A program made the position numbers and the translations under genes. A DNA stretch of 24,255 nucleotides. It comes from DASZJY01 sp036260255. GTDB taxonomy: Bacteria > Actinomycetota > Acidimicrobiia > Acidimicrobiales > AC-14. The stretch is from assembly GCA_036260255.1 (NCBI GenBank), contig DATAAF010000045.1, positions 1 to 24,255 of the forward strand, read 5' to 3'. Under the pieces are notes generated by a model, which worked only from the letters and a program-made list of their open reading frames with translations, ran no database searches and was not told where the DNA came from. Of the stretch, positions 1-7,685 are shown piece by piece (position 1 is the stretch's first letter; every line of letters begins with the position of its first letter).

Positions 1-1
1 C

Positions 2-2278
2 GACCAGGTGTACTTCCAGGGCCACGCCGCCCCCGGCATCTACGCCCGGGCCTACCTCGAGGGCCGGCTCACCGAGAGCCAGCTCGACCACTTCCGCCAG
101 GAGATCGGCGGCGGCGGCCTCTCGTCCTACCCCCACCCGCGCCTCATGCCGGACTTCTGGGAGTTCCCGTCTGTCTCTATGGGACTCTCGCCGATCTCGG
201 CGATCTACCAGGCCCGTTTCAATCGTTACCTGCACAAGCGGCGCATCGCCGACACCAGCCGCTCGAAGGTCTGGTGCTTCCTGGGCGACGGCGAGTGCGA
301 CGAGCCCGAGACCCTCGGCTCGCTCACGCTCGCCTCCCGCGAGCAGCTCGACAACCTCATCTTCGTCGTCAACTGCAACCTCCAGCGCCTCGACGGCCCG
401 GTGCGGGGCAACGGCAAGGTCATCCAGGAGCTCGAGGCGGTGTTCCGCGGCGCGGGGTGGAACGTCATCAAGGTCATCTGGGGCTCCAAGTGGGACGACC
501 TCCTCGCCCGCGACGTCGACGGCGTCCTCCTGAACAAGATGAACACCACTCTCGACGGCGAGTACCAGAAGTACTCGGTCGAATCGGGCGCCTACATCCG
601 CGAGCACTTCTTCGGGCCCGACCCCCGGCTGCGGGCCATGGTCGAGCACCTCTCCGACGACGACCTGCGCACGCTGCCCCGCGGTGGCCACGACTACCGC
701 AAGCTCTACGCCGCCTACTCGGCCGCGGTCGAGCACGAGGGGGCGCCGACGGCCATCCTGGCCAAGACGATCAAGGGCTGGACGCTCGGCCCCGACTTCG
801 AGGCCCGCAACGCCACCCACCAGATCAAGAAGATGAAGAAGGACGAGCTGCGGGCCTTCCGCGCTCGCCTCTACCTCGAGGACGAGATCCCCGACGAAGC
901 CCTCGACGCCGACCTCCCGCCCTACTACCGCCCCCCCGAGGGCTCCGACGCCTACGAGTACATGATGGAGCGGCGGCGGGCGCTGGCCGGCTCCCTGCCC
1001 AAGCGGGTGGTCCGGAGGAAGCCGCTGTCCATGCCCGATCACCAGGTGTTCGAGGGGTTCAAGGAGGGCTCGGGCAAGCAGGAGGCCTCCACCACCATGG
1101 TGTTCACGCGGATCCTCCGCAGCCTCCTGCGGGACAAGGGCATGGGCGCCCGGGTCGTCCCCATCATCCCCGACGAGGCCCGCACCTTCGGCATGGACGC
1201 CCTGTTCGCCGAGGTGAAGATCTACACGCCCTTCGGCCAGCAGTACGTCCCCGTCGACGCCCACCTCGCTCTCTCTTACAAGGAGGCGGCCGACGGCCAG
1301 ATCCTCGAGGAGGGCATCACCGAGGCCGGTTCCATGGCCAGCCTCACGGCGGCCGGCACGTCCTACGCCACCCACAACACGCCGATGGTGCCGTTCTTCA
1401 TCTTCTACTCGATGTTCGGCTTCCAGCGGGTGGGCGACCTCATCTGGGCTTTCGGCGACATCCGGGGCCGGGGCTTCCTGTGCGGCGCCACCGCCGGGCG
1501 CACCACCCTCCAGGGCGAGGGCCTCCAGCACGCCGACGGCCACAGCCTGGTACTGGCGTCGACGGTGCCCAACGTGGCCGCCTACGACGCCGCCTTCGCC
1601 TACGAGCTGGCGGTGATCGTGGAGGACGGCATCCGCCGCATGTTCGGCGACGAGCCCGAGGACATCTTCTACTACCTCACCCTCTACAACGAGAACTACC
1701 CGATGCCGCCCATGCCCGAAGGGGCGGAGGAGGGCATCCGCAGGGGGATCTACCGCTTCGCCGAGGCGCCCGACAACGGCAGCCGGCGGGCGACGATCGT
1801 GTTCTCGGGAACGGCTCAGGGGGCGGCACGGGAAGCCCAGAAGATCCTGGCCGAGCGACACGACGTGGCCGCCGAGCTCTGGAGCGCCACCTCGTACAAG
1901 GCCCTCCGGGAGGACGCCCTGGCGGTCGAGCGGTGGAACCGCCTCCACCCCACCGAGACACCCCGCACGCCCTATGTCACCGACGCCCTGAGCGGCGCCG
2001 AGGGCCCCATCGTCGCGGTCACCGACTACATGAAGGCGGTGCCCGACCAGGTGTCCCGCTGGGTGCCCGGGCACTTCTCGGTGCTGGGCACCGACGGCTA
2101 CGGGCGCTCCGACATGCGGGCCAAGCTCCGGCGCCACTTCGAGACGGACGCCGCCCACGTGGTCGTCGCCGTCCTGTCGGCGCTGGCCCAGGTCGACGAG
2201 GCCAAGCCCGAGGAGGTGGCCGACGCCATCGCCGCCTACGAGCTCGACCCGGAGGCGCCCGACCCCCTGGTGGCCTGA
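2..2278 (+). CDS. aceE: Pyruvate dehydrogenase E1 component, homodimeric type (5' end outside window)
   Basis: E1 subunit of the pyruvate dehydrogenase complex. It decarboxylates pyruvate with thiamine diphosphate and passes the acetyl group to the E2 lipoyl domain in the cytoplasm. The reading frame is open from base 2 and begins inside the conserved N-terminal stretch (DQVYFQGH, then PGIYARAYLEGRL). About 130-150 N-terminal residues therefore lie upstream, by comparison with the roughly 890-residue family length. The thiamine diphosphate motif is intact: GDGECDEP at visible residues 93-100 and NCN at 122-124. The following stretch (LQRLDGPVRGNGK) is diagnostic of AceE rather than the alpha/beta E1 type. 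The C-terminus is complete and the stop lies 2 nt before the next gene, so the two are probably co-transcribed. Identity is very secure; only the start is missing. Confidence 0.97.
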   Translation, partial: DQVYFQGHAAPGIYARAYLEGRLTESQLDHFRQEIGGGGLSSYPHPRLMPDFWEFPSVSMGLSPISAIYQARFNRYLHKRRIADTSRSKVWCFLGDGECDEPETLGSLTLASREQLDNLIFVVNCNLQRLDGPVRGNGKVIQELEAVFRGAGWNVIKVIWGSKWDDLLARDVDGVLLNKMNTTLDGEYQKYSVESGAYIREHFFGPDPRLRAMVEHLSDDDLRTLPRGGHDYRKLYAAYSAAVEHEGAPTAILAKTIKGWTLGPDFEARNATHQIKKMKKDELRAFRARLYLEDEIPDEALDADLPPYYRPPEGSDAYEYMMERRRALAGSLPKRVVRRKPLSMPDHQVFEGFKEGSGKQEASTTMVFTRILRSLLRDKGMGARVVPIIPDEARTFGMDALFAEVKIYTPFGQQYVPVDAHLALSYKEAADGQILEEGITEAGSMASLTAAGTSYATHNTPMVPFFIFYSMFGFQRVGDLIWAFGDIRGRGFLCGATAGRTTLQGEGLQHADGHSLVLASTVPNVAAYDAAFAYELAVIVEDGIRRMFGDEPEDIFYYLTLYNENYPMPPMPEGAEEGIRRGIYRFAEAPDNGSRRATIVFSGTAQGAAREAQKILAERHDVAAELWSATSYKALREDALAVERWNRLHPTETPRTPYVTDALSGAEGPIVAVTDYMKAVPDQVSRWVPGHFSVLGTDGYGRSDMRAKLRRHFETDAAHVVVAVLSALAQVDEAKPEEVADAIAAYELDPEAPDPLVA

Positions 2279-2280
2279 GC

Positions 2281-2940
2281 ATGGCCCCCGCCCTGCCTCT
2301 GACCGGCGACCCGGCCGCCGACGCGTTCCTCGAGCAGGAGCCGCTGGCCCTGCTCGTCGGGATGCTGCTCGACCAGCAGTTCCCGATGGAGCGGGCGTTC
2401 CACAGCCCCTACGAGCTCAAGGAGCGCCTGGGCGGGCGCCTCGACGCGGCCGAGATCGCCGCCGCCGATCCCGACGAGCTGGCCTCCCTCTTCGCCCAGC
2501 GCCCCGCCCTCCACCGCTTCCCCGGCTCGATGGCCGCCCGCACCCAGGACCTGTGCCGCCACCTGGTCGAGCATCACGGCGGCCGGGCCGAGGCCCTCTG
2601 GACCGACGCCGGCAGCGGCAAGGAGCTGCTGGCCCGCATACGGGCCCTTCCGGGTTTCGGCGACCAGAAGGCACGCATCTTCGTCGCCCTCCTGGGCAAG
2701 CGCCTGAGCGTCACGCCCCCCGGATGGGAGGACGCCGCCGGCGCCTACGGGAAGCCGGGCTGGTTCTCGGTGGCGGACGTCGACGGTCCCGAGGCGCTGG
2801 CCCGGGTGCGGGAGCACAAGAAGGCCGTCAAGGCCGAGGCCAAGGCCGGCCCGGCCAAGAAGGGCACAGCCACGGCCGGCACAGCCAAGACGGGGACGGC
2901 CAAGAAGGGCACAGCCAAGACGGGCGGCGCCAAGCGCTGA
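2281..2940 (+). CDS. HhH-GPD family base-excision-repair-like protein with Lys/Ala/Thr-rich tail
   Basis: 219 residues. It has the helix-hairpin-helix/GPD fold of base-excision DNA glycosylases: an AlkA/OGG-like helix (GMLLDQQFPMERAF, about residues 27-40) and a hairpin motif LPGFGDQKA at 123-131. It lacks the four-cysteine iron-sulfur cluster of endonuclease III. Glutamine stands where bifunctional glycosylases carry the catalytic lysine (Lys130 is one place later). The usual catalytic aspartate (VDTH-type motif) is replaced by VTPPGW at 144-149. These features match an uncharacterised actinobacterial HhH-GPD family, so substrate and activity are unknown. Residues 180-219 form a basic, low-complexity tail of AKKGTAKTG-type repeats, probably binding nucleic acid without sequence specificity. 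The ATG lies 2 nt after the aceE stop with no clear SD, which suggests translational coupling. Confidence 0.85.
   Translation: MAPALPLTGDPAADAFLEQEPLALLVGMLLDQQFPMERAFHSPYELKERLGGRLDAAEIAAADPDELASLFAQRPALHRFPGSMAARTQDLCRHLVEHHGGRAEALWTDAGSGKELLARIRALPGFGDQKARIFVALLGKRLSVTPPGWEDAAGAYGKPGWFSVADVDGPEALARVREHKKAVKAEAKAGPAKKGTATAGTAKTGTAKKGTAKTGGAKR
2853..2937 (+). repeat. 45-bp imperfect tandem repeat encoding the Lys/Thr/Ala tail
   Basis: The 20-base stretch at 2853-2872 recurs identically at 2898-2917, a 45-bp (15-codon) period. It encodes the AKKGTA / AKTG tail of the HhH-GPD protein. Being in frame, copy-number change would alter tail length without breaking the gene. Confidence 0.75.
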
Positions 2941-2984
2941 CCCCTCGGGTGTCGGCCCGCCCGCGGCCGGGAACACCAGGAGGG

Positions 2985-4103
2985 ATGGAACGCACCGGTC
3001 TCACGCCCCCCGGCGCGGTCGTCGCGCCCGACCTGGCCGACGTCCTGCGCTCGCCCGGGCCCTTCGCCACCGTCTACTTGACCACCGAGTCCCACATCGA
3101 GAACGCCGCGTACCACTCGGAGCAGCACTGGAAGGTGCTGCGGGCCGAGCTGGCCGACGCCGGCATGCCCGAGGCGGTCCTCGCCGACATCGACACCCTG
3201 GTGCCCGACGCCCACCTGGCCGGGCAGTGCCTGGCCGTGGTGGCGGTGGCCGGCGGCGTCCTCCACGTCGAGCACGGGCCGGAGCCGCCGCCGCGAGACC
3301 GGGCCCGGTGGGCACCGCTGCCCTCGCTGGTCCCCATCCTCCAGTGGCGACAGTCGCTCCCGACCTACCTCACGGTGCTGGCCGACCGGGCCGGCGCCGA
3401 CCTCTGCGTCTACCGGCACGAGCGGCCCGACGTCCACCGGGAGGCGGGAGGCGGCACCGACCCCCTGCACCGGGCGGCGGCCGGCGGGTGGTCGCAGCTG
3501 CGCTACCAGCACCGGGCCGAGAACACCTGGGAGCACAACGCAGACGACGTGGCCGGCGAGATCGTGAGCCTGGCCGACCGCTTCGACCCCCGCCTCGTGC
3601 TCGTGGCCGGCGACGTGCGGGCCGTGCAGCTGATCGGCGACGCCCTGCCGGGCCAGGTCGCCGATCGGGTGGAGGTCGTCCAGGGCAGCCGCACCGAGGA
3701 CGGCTCGGACGACGAGTTCGCCGAGGCCGTCCGAGGCCACCTGGCCGGGGCGGTCGCCACCGACACCGTCCACCTGCTCGAGAAGTTCACGGAGGAGCTT
3801 GGCCAGGAAGACCGGGCGGCCGACGGCGCGTCGGCGACCCTTGCCGCCCTGGCCCGCGCCCAGGTCGAGGTCCTGCTCGTCCACGAGGCTCCCGACGACG
3901 AGCGGCGGGCTCTGTTCGGGCCCGAGCCGACACAGGTGGGCCTGCGGGCCGACGAGCTCGCCCTCGGTGTCGACGAGGCCCAGGAGGGCGCCCTGGTGGA
4001 CGTCGCCGTGCGGGCGGCGCTGGGCACCGGGGCCGGCGTTCGGGTGGTCCCGGGCGGCGACCTCCCGACCGACGGGTTGGGCGCCATCCTGCGCTGGTCA
4101 TGA
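2985..4103 (+). CDS. Rv2629/baeRF-family eRF1-like (Vms1-like) protein
   Basis: 372 residues, resembling mycobacterial Rv2629 and the bacterial/archaeal eRF1-like (baeRF) family. These are predicted ribosome-associated proteins related to eukaryotic release factor 1 and Vms1. The conserved central motif GGWSQ at residues 167-171, followed by RYQHRAENTWE, is the counterpart of the release-factor GGQ loop. The C-terminal part (EVLLVHEAP near 293 through VRVVPGG) fits the L7Ae-like third eRF1 domain. AGGAGG at 2978-2983 lies only 1-2 nt before this ATG, which is unusually close. A GTG at 2949 is in frame but has no SD, so the ATG is preferred. The last four bases overlap the next start (ATGA). 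Rv2629 is linked to hypoxia and dormancy in mycobacteria; a ribosome-rescue role here is inference. Confidence 0.85.
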   Translation: MERTGLTPPGAVVAPDLADVLRSPGPFATVYLTTESHIENAAYHSEQHWKVLRAELADAGMPEAVLADIDTLVPDAHLAGQCLAVVAVAGGVLHVEHGPEPPPRDRARWAPLPSLVPILQWRQSLPTYLTVLADRAGADLCVYRHERPDVHREAGGGTDPLHRAAAGGWSQLRYQHRAENTWEHNADDVAGEIVSLADRFDPRLVLVAGDVRAVQLIGDALPGQVADRVEVVQGSRTEDGSDDEFAEAVRGHLAGAVATDTVHLLEKFTEELGQEDRAADGASATLAALARAQVEVLLVHEAPDDERRALFGPEPTQVGLRADELALGVDEAQEGALVDVAVRAALGTGAGVRVVPGGDLPTDGLGAILRWS

Positions 4104-4861
4104 GCCGCGTCGCCATCGTCACCGGCTCCGACTCGGGAATCGGCAAGGCCACCGCGGTGCGCCTCGCCGCCGACGGGTTCGACGTGGGCATCACCTGGCA
4201 CACCGACCGGGAGGGGGCGGAGGGCGCCGCCGCCGAGGTCCGCGCCGCCGGCCGGCGGGCGGAGGTGCGCCAGCTCGACCTCGAGCGGCTTCCCGAGGCC
4301 GCCGACATCGTCGACGAGCTGGCCGACGCCCTCGGTGGCCTCGACGTCCTCGTCAACAACGCCGGGACGGGCGCGTCGGCCCCGTTCCTCGAGCACGAGT
4401 GGGACGACTGGTGCAGGGTGCTGACCGTCGACCTCCACGGCCCGTTCCTCTGCGCCCAGCGGGCGGCCCGCCGGATGGCGGCCGACGGCGGGGGTGGGCG
4501 CATCGTGAACGTGACGTCGGTGCACGAGCACGTTCCCCTCGAGGGGTCGTCGGCGTACTGCGCGGCCAAGGGCGGCCTGGGCCTGCTGACCAAGGTCATG
4601 GCCCTGGAGCTGGCGTCCCACGGCATCACCGTCAACGCGGTGGCTCCGGGGGAGATCTCCACGCCGATGACCGGCCAGCACGACGTCCATCCGAAGTCGC
4701 AGGAGCGCCCGGGCATCCCGCTGGGACGTCCGGGCCACGCCGACGAGATCGCCGCCGCCATCGCCTGGCTGGCCAGTCCCGACGCTTCGTACGCCACCGG
4801 CGCCTCGTTCGTCGTCGACGGGGGGCTGCTCCTTATGGCCGCCGTGGCCAACCAACGCTGA
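4100..4861 (+). CDS. SDR family NAD(P)-dependent oxidoreductase
   Basis: 253 residues, a classical short-chain dehydrogenase/reductase with a complete active site. The nucleotide-binding loop is TGSDSGIG at residues 8-15, NNAG is at 86-89, the catalytic serine is Ser140, and YxxxK is Tyr153/Lys157, with the normal 13-residue Ser-Tyr spacing. The C-terminus (YATGASFVVDGGLLL) is typical of glucose-dehydrogenase-like SDRs that use sugars or small alcohols; the true substrate cannot be read from sequence. The ATG overlaps the stop of the baeRF gene (ATGA), so the two should be translationally coupled. Asp35, C-terminal to beta-2 within TWHTDRE, does not settle NAD versus NADP preference. Confidence 0.93.
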   Translation: MSRVAIVTGSDSGIGKATAVRLAADGFDVGITWHTDREGAEGAAAEVRAAGRRAEVRQLDLERLPEAADIVDELADALGGLDVLVNNAGTGASAPFLEHEWDDWCRVLTVDLHGPFLCAQRAARRMAADGGGGRIVNVTSVHEHVPLEGSSAYCAAKGGLGLLTKVMALELASHGITVNAVAPGEISTPMTGQHDVHPKSQERPGIPLGRPGHADEIAAAIAWLASPDASYATGASFVVDGGLLLMAAVANQR

Positions 4862-4880
4862 CACGAGGAGGCCGTCCACC

Positions 4881-5078
4881 ATGTCCACGCCACAGCAGCC
4901 CGAGCTCCACCGCAGCGGCAAGGGCGCCACCGATCCGAAGAGCGCCAAGGCCAACACCTCCAGCCCGCCGGCCGAGCAGGGCGACGCCGGGCCCGTCCCT
5001 CCGGACAACCAGCCCGGCCACCGCCCCGAGCACGAGCAGGACAAGCCCGAGGGCCCACCGGCCGCAGCCGAGGGGTAG
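4881..5078 (+). CDS. Small disordered hydrophilic protein, function unknown
   Basis: 65 residues, rich in Pro, Glu, Lys, Gly and Ala, with no hydrophobic segment and no cysteine. It is almost certainly intrinsically disordered. The N-terminal third (PELHRSGKGATDPKSAKA) looks like a conserved motif, while the rest is low-complexity. The start is well supported: GAGGAGG at 4865-4871 lies 9 nt before the ATG. It sits 19 nt after the SDR stop and 11 nt before the nucleotidyltransferase start, so it belongs to the same operon. The family is not recognised; the stress-like context hints at a stress-associated hydrophilic protein, but that is a guess. Confidence 0.7.
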   Translation: MSTPQQPELHRSGKGATDPKSAKANTSSPPAEQGDAGPVPPDNQPGHRPEHEQDKPEGPPAAAEG

Positions 5079-5089
5079 CGCGGCGGGCG

Positions 5090-5794
5090 ATGGTCCCGAG
5101 CCACGACCGACCGGCCCAGGCGCCCGGCTCCAACTTCGTGGAGCCCCGGTCGGACGACGACTTCGACGAGGGCACGTTCCTGGCCGTCCTGGAGGAGACG
5201 GCGGACGCCCTCGCGCAGAAGGGCATCCCTCACCTGTTCATGGGTGGGGTCTCGTCCGCGGCCTACGGACGGCCCCGGTGGACTCACGACATCGACGTGT
5301 TCGTGCGACCGGAGGACGCCGGCCTGGCCCTCGACGCCCTCGCCGCGTCGGGGTTCGCCACCGAGCAGACCTATCCGGACTGGCTCTACAAGGCGTCCAA
5401 GGACGGCGTCGACGTCGACGTCGTCTTCGCGTCCTGCGGCGGGATCCTGCTCGACGACGAGATGCTCGAGCGGGCGGCGGTCGAGTCGTACCGGGGCAAG
5501 GAGCTGCCCGTCCTGCCTCCGGAGGACCTCTTCGTGATCAAGGCGCTGGCGCACGAGGAGCACATGCCCCGGCACTGGCACGACGGGGTGGCGGTGGTCG
5601 CCCACTGCCGGCTCGACTGGGACTACCTCATGCGCCGGGCCCGCCGCCACGGCGCCCGCCGGGTCCTCAGCCTGCTGCTCTACGCCCAGTCCAACGACCT
5701 GGTCGTGCCCAACGGCCCCGTGCGGGCCCTGTTCGACGAGGTGTTCGCCGACTGGCCCGAGCCCGGTCCGCGGGGAGGGGGGAACGAGGGATGA
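5090..5794 (+). CDS. Nucleotidyltransferase-fold protein
   Basis: 234 residues. It carries the signature of the DNA-polymerase-beta-like nucleotidyltransferase superfamily: GG at residues 52-53, the metal-binding pair D67-x-D69 in THDIDVFV, and a third acidic strand DVDVV (Asp108/Asp110). A downstream LFVIKAL helix (Lys151) and a helical C-terminal part resemble stand-alone nucleotidyltransferases that modify proteins, tRNA or small molecules, including those of toxin-antitoxin systems. No HEPN partner lies next to it. There is no good SD before this ATG; Val17 (GTG at 5138) is an alternative start. It overlaps the BON gene by four bases (ATGA). The substrate is unknown. The pairing with a phosphoesterase two genes on suggests addition and removal of a nucleotidyl group, which is inference. 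Confidence 0.82.
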   Translation: MVPSHDRPAQAPGSNFVEPRSDDDFDEGTFLAVLEETADALAQKGIPHLFMGGVSSAAYGRPRWTHDIDVFVRPEDAGLALDALAASGFATEQTYPDWLYKASKDGVDVDVVFASCGGILLDDEMLERAAVESYRGKELPVLPPEDLFVIKALAHEEHMPRHWHDGVAVVAHCRLDWDYLMRRARRHGARRVLSLLLYAQSNDLVVPNGPVRALFDEVFADWPEPGPRGGGNEG

Positions 5795-6042
5795 CCGACG
5801 CCGACGCCTACGTGGCCGAGCGGGTGCGCACCGCCCTGGCCGCGGACCCGAGGGCGGGGGAGCTGGGCATCGCCGTCACCGTGGAGGAGGGCCGGCTGGT
5901 GCTGACCGGCGAGGTCGCCACCGCCGAGCGGAGGGCGGCGGTCGAGGCGGTGGCTCGGGAGCAGGCTCCGGGCAGCGACATCGACAACCGGGTTTCGGCG
6001 TTGGTGCTGGGCGAGCCCGGAGACCCGGAGACCGTCGGGTGA
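5791..6042 (+). CDS. BON-domain protein
   Basis: 83 residues made almost entirely of one BON domain: an N-terminal helix (VAERVRTALAADP), then strands and a helix with the glycine-containing core VTVEEGRLVLTGEV (about 30-43), AERRAAVEAVAREQAPG and a closing DNRVSALVL. BON domains bind phospholipids or hydrophobic ligands and often occur in stress proteins (OsmY type), usually with signal peptides. None is seen here, so this one is probably cytoplasmic. GAACGAGGG just upstream gives a weak SD. It overlaps the genes on both sides by four bases (ATGA upstream, GTGA downstream), which indicates tight translational coupling. Confidence 0.88.
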   Translation: MTDADAYVAERVRTALAADPRAGELGIAVTVEEGRLVLTGEVATAERRAAVEAVAREQAPGSDIDNRVSALVLGEPGDPETVG

Positions 6043-6782
6043 TCCGCATCGCCGCCCTGGGCGACCCCCACGCCGGCCTCGACTCGGCCGGCTCGCTGCG
6101 CCCGGCGCTGGCCGACCTGGCCGAGCGGGCCGACCTGCTGCTGGTGGCCGGCGACCTCACCCGCCACGGCGACCCGGAGGAGGCCGCCGTCCTGGCCGCC
6201 GAGCTGGCCGACGTCGGCGTCCCCACGATCGCCGTGCTGGGCAACCACGACCACCACGCCGACCAGCCCCATCTCGTGCGCAAGGTGGTGGAGGAGGCGG
6301 GCGTCGTGGTCCTCGAGGGGGAGTCGACGGTCGTCCAGGTCGGAGGCGTGCGGGTGGGCGTCGCCGGGGCCAAGGGCTTCGGGGGCGGCTTCCAGGGCGC
6401 GTGCGGCTCCGAGTTCGGCGAGCCCGAGATGAAGGCCTTCGTCCGCCACACCAGGGGGATCGCCGACCGCCTCAGCGCCGCCCTCGCCGCCCTGGAGGCC
6501 CAGGGCACCGATCGGCGCGTCGTCGTCCTCCACTTCTCGCCGGTGGCGGAGACGCTCGTCGGCGAGCGCCTGGAGATCTACCCGTTCCTCGGGAGCTACC
6601 TCCTCGCCGAGGCCGTCGACCGGGTGGGCGCCGACCTGGTGGTGCACGGCCACGCCCACGCCGGCAGCGAGCGGGGCACCACGCCCGGCGGCGTCCCGGT
6701 GCGCAACGTGTCCCAGCCGGTGATCGGCGCCGCCTACCGCATCTATTGCCTGGGCGGTCCCGACCAGCCGGCGTGCGACTGA
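6039..6782 (+). CDS. Calcineurin-like metallophosphoesterase
   Basis: 247 residues with every metal-binding motif of the calcineurin-like phosphoesterase family: DPH (Asp9, His11), GDL (Asp39), GNHDHH (Asn69, His70), His166 in VLHFSP, and GHAHAG (His206, His208). It should be a dinuclear-metal phosphoesterase acting on phosphomonoesters, phosphodiesters or cyclic nucleotides; which of these cannot be told. It starts with GTG overlapping the BON stop (GTGA) and is the last gene of the run, facing a convergent gene 18 nt away. It has no signal peptide. As the partner of an upstream nucleotidyltransferase it could remove a nucleotidyl group (inference). Confidence 0.92.
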   Translation: MIRIAALGDPHAGLDSAGSLRPALADLAERADLLLVAGDLTRHGDPEEAAVLAAELADVGVPTIAVLGNHDHHADQPHLVRKVVEEAGVVVLEGESTVVQVGGVRVGVAGAKGFGGGFQGACGSEFGEPEMKAFVRHTRGIADRLSAALAALEAQGTDRRVVVLHFSPVAETLVGERLEIYPFLGSYLLAEAVDRVGADLVVHGHAHAGSERGTTPGGVPVRNVSQPVIGAAYRIYCLGGPDQPACD

Positions 6783-6800
6783 CCCGCGGGCCAGGCGCCC

Positions 6801-7631
6801 TTAACCCAGGCCCCGCTGGTCCTGCTTGAGGGCGGTGTCGACGCCGAGGGCGGAGGCCACGACCAGGCTGCGCAGCGGCTCTTCCAGCGGCCGGTGAACC
6901 TGCACGACGTAGTTGTCGGCCGTCGTGAACATGGTCTTGGCCAGGCCTTCCCAAGTCTTGGTGATGCGGGCGACCTCGGTGCCCGACTCGTCGGTGATGT
7001 TGAAGTTCCAGGCGCGCCAGTTCTCGGCGTTGAGCGAGCCGACCTTGCGACCGCCGGCGTGGAGGCCGAAGTGGATCTTCCCGACCACGTTCTCCTGCGT
7101 GATCTCGCCGACCGGCGACCCGGTGCCGTCCTCGACGACGATGCGGGACTTCATGATCTTGGCCGGGCGGGTGAGGGCAAGCACCGGCGTGCCCGTCATG
7201 TCGACGACCTGGAGCTTGTGGGTGAGGAACTGGTCCATCGAGCTCAGCACCCGCAGGACCTTCTTGGCCGTGCTCTGGCCCACCTGGCGGACCGCGCCGA
7301 TCTGGCGGCCGTTCTGGTCGTAGACGGCGTACTCGTTGTTGACCTCGATCAGCTTGGCCTTCTGGTTCACGACCAGCACCGGCTCGGTGAAGAGGGTGCC
7401 GCCCCCGGCCTGGGTGCCCGCCGTCACCCCGGCCTTGGACACGTCGGCTTGGACCTTCTCGGTCTTGCGCTGGACCGTGGGCACGCGGATGTCGCCACCG
7501 GGCGGGTCGGTCGACTGGCGGCCGTGGGAGGCGACGTGCTCGGTCCACTGGGTGCCGTCGAAGTAGCGGTGCTCGTGGCGGCCGTACGGGTCGGGGTACC
7601 AGTCGGGCGCGTGCGGCTCGGTCGTGCTCAT
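6801..7631 (-). CDS. DUF2510 plus scramblase/LURP-one-like beta-barrel protein
   Basis: 276 residues. Residues about 9-35 form a DUF2510 module (APDWYPDPYGRHEHRYFDGT, then QWTEHV), a short tryptophan-rich module common in actinobacterial envelope proteins. After a charged linker, residues about 80-275 look like the phospholipid-scramblase / LURP-one beta-barrel: TLFTEPVLVVNQKAKL, then repeated strands with GEI, GKIHFG, FNITDESG and a C-terminal hydrophobic helix (EEPLRSLVVASALGVDTAL). No signal peptide is seen; the final helix could insert into a membrane. The start has no SD but follows a TAGGGT -10 box by 6 nt, so it is probably leaderless. Function is unknown; a membrane-lipid role is inference from the fold. 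Confidence 0.85.
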   Translation of the reverse strand: MSTTEPHAPDWYPDPYGRHEHRYFDGTQWTEHVASHGRQSTDPPGGDIRVPTVQRKTEKVQADVSKAGVTAGTQAGGGTLFTEPVLVVNQKAKLIEVNNEYAVYDQNGRQIGAVRQVGQSTAKKVLRVLSSMDQFLTHKLQVVDMTGTPVLALTRPAKIMKSRIVVEDGTGSPVGEITQENVVGKIHFGLHAGGRKVGSLNAENWRAWNFNITDESGTEVARITKTWEGLAKTMFTTADNYVVQVHRPLEEPLRSLVVASALGVDTALKQDQRGLG

Positions 7632-7637
7632 GGACCG

Positions 7638-7643
7638 ACCCTA
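7638..7643 (-). promoter_or_regulatory. -10 box (TAGGGT) of a leaderless promoter for the DUF2510 gene
   Basis: On the minus strand TAGGGT fits the actinobacterial TANNNT -10 consensus and ends 6 nt before the ATG at 7631, the spacing expected when transcription starts at the start codon. No convincing -35 is visible. Confidence 0.5.
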
Positions 7644-7671
7644 GGCCAGCGAGGAATCGGGCGCCGGGCGC

Positions 7672-7677
7672 TACCGT
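7672..7677 (+). promoter_or_regulatory. -10 box (TACCGT) of a leaderless promoter for thiS-thiE
   Basis: TACCGT (TANNNT) lies 8 nt before the thiS ATG at 7686, and no SD is present. The 54-bp gap to the divergent gene leaves no room for a TPP riboswitch, so this thi pair lacks that common control. Confidence 0.45.
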
Positions 7678-7685
7678 CGGCGTGG

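Noticed and set aside
274..2940. Long open frames opposite or out of frame with real genes (for example the 888-codon frame over aceE, and minus-strand frames over 20938-23883)
   Set aside because: They are Arg/Pro/Gly-rich shadow frames typical of high-GC DNA and lack any domain; the overlapping genes have clear family motifs.
5090..5794. Toxin-antitoxin nucleotidyltransferase (MNT/HEPN or AbiEii type)
   Set aside because: The nucleotidyltransferase core is real, but no HEPN or AbiEi-like partner lies beside it; its neighbours are BON and phosphoesterase genes, so a toxin-antitoxin call is not supported.
7632..7685. TPP riboswitch before thiS-thiE
   Set aside because: The gap to the divergent gene is only 54 bp and lacks the conserved riboswitch cores, so there is no room for one.
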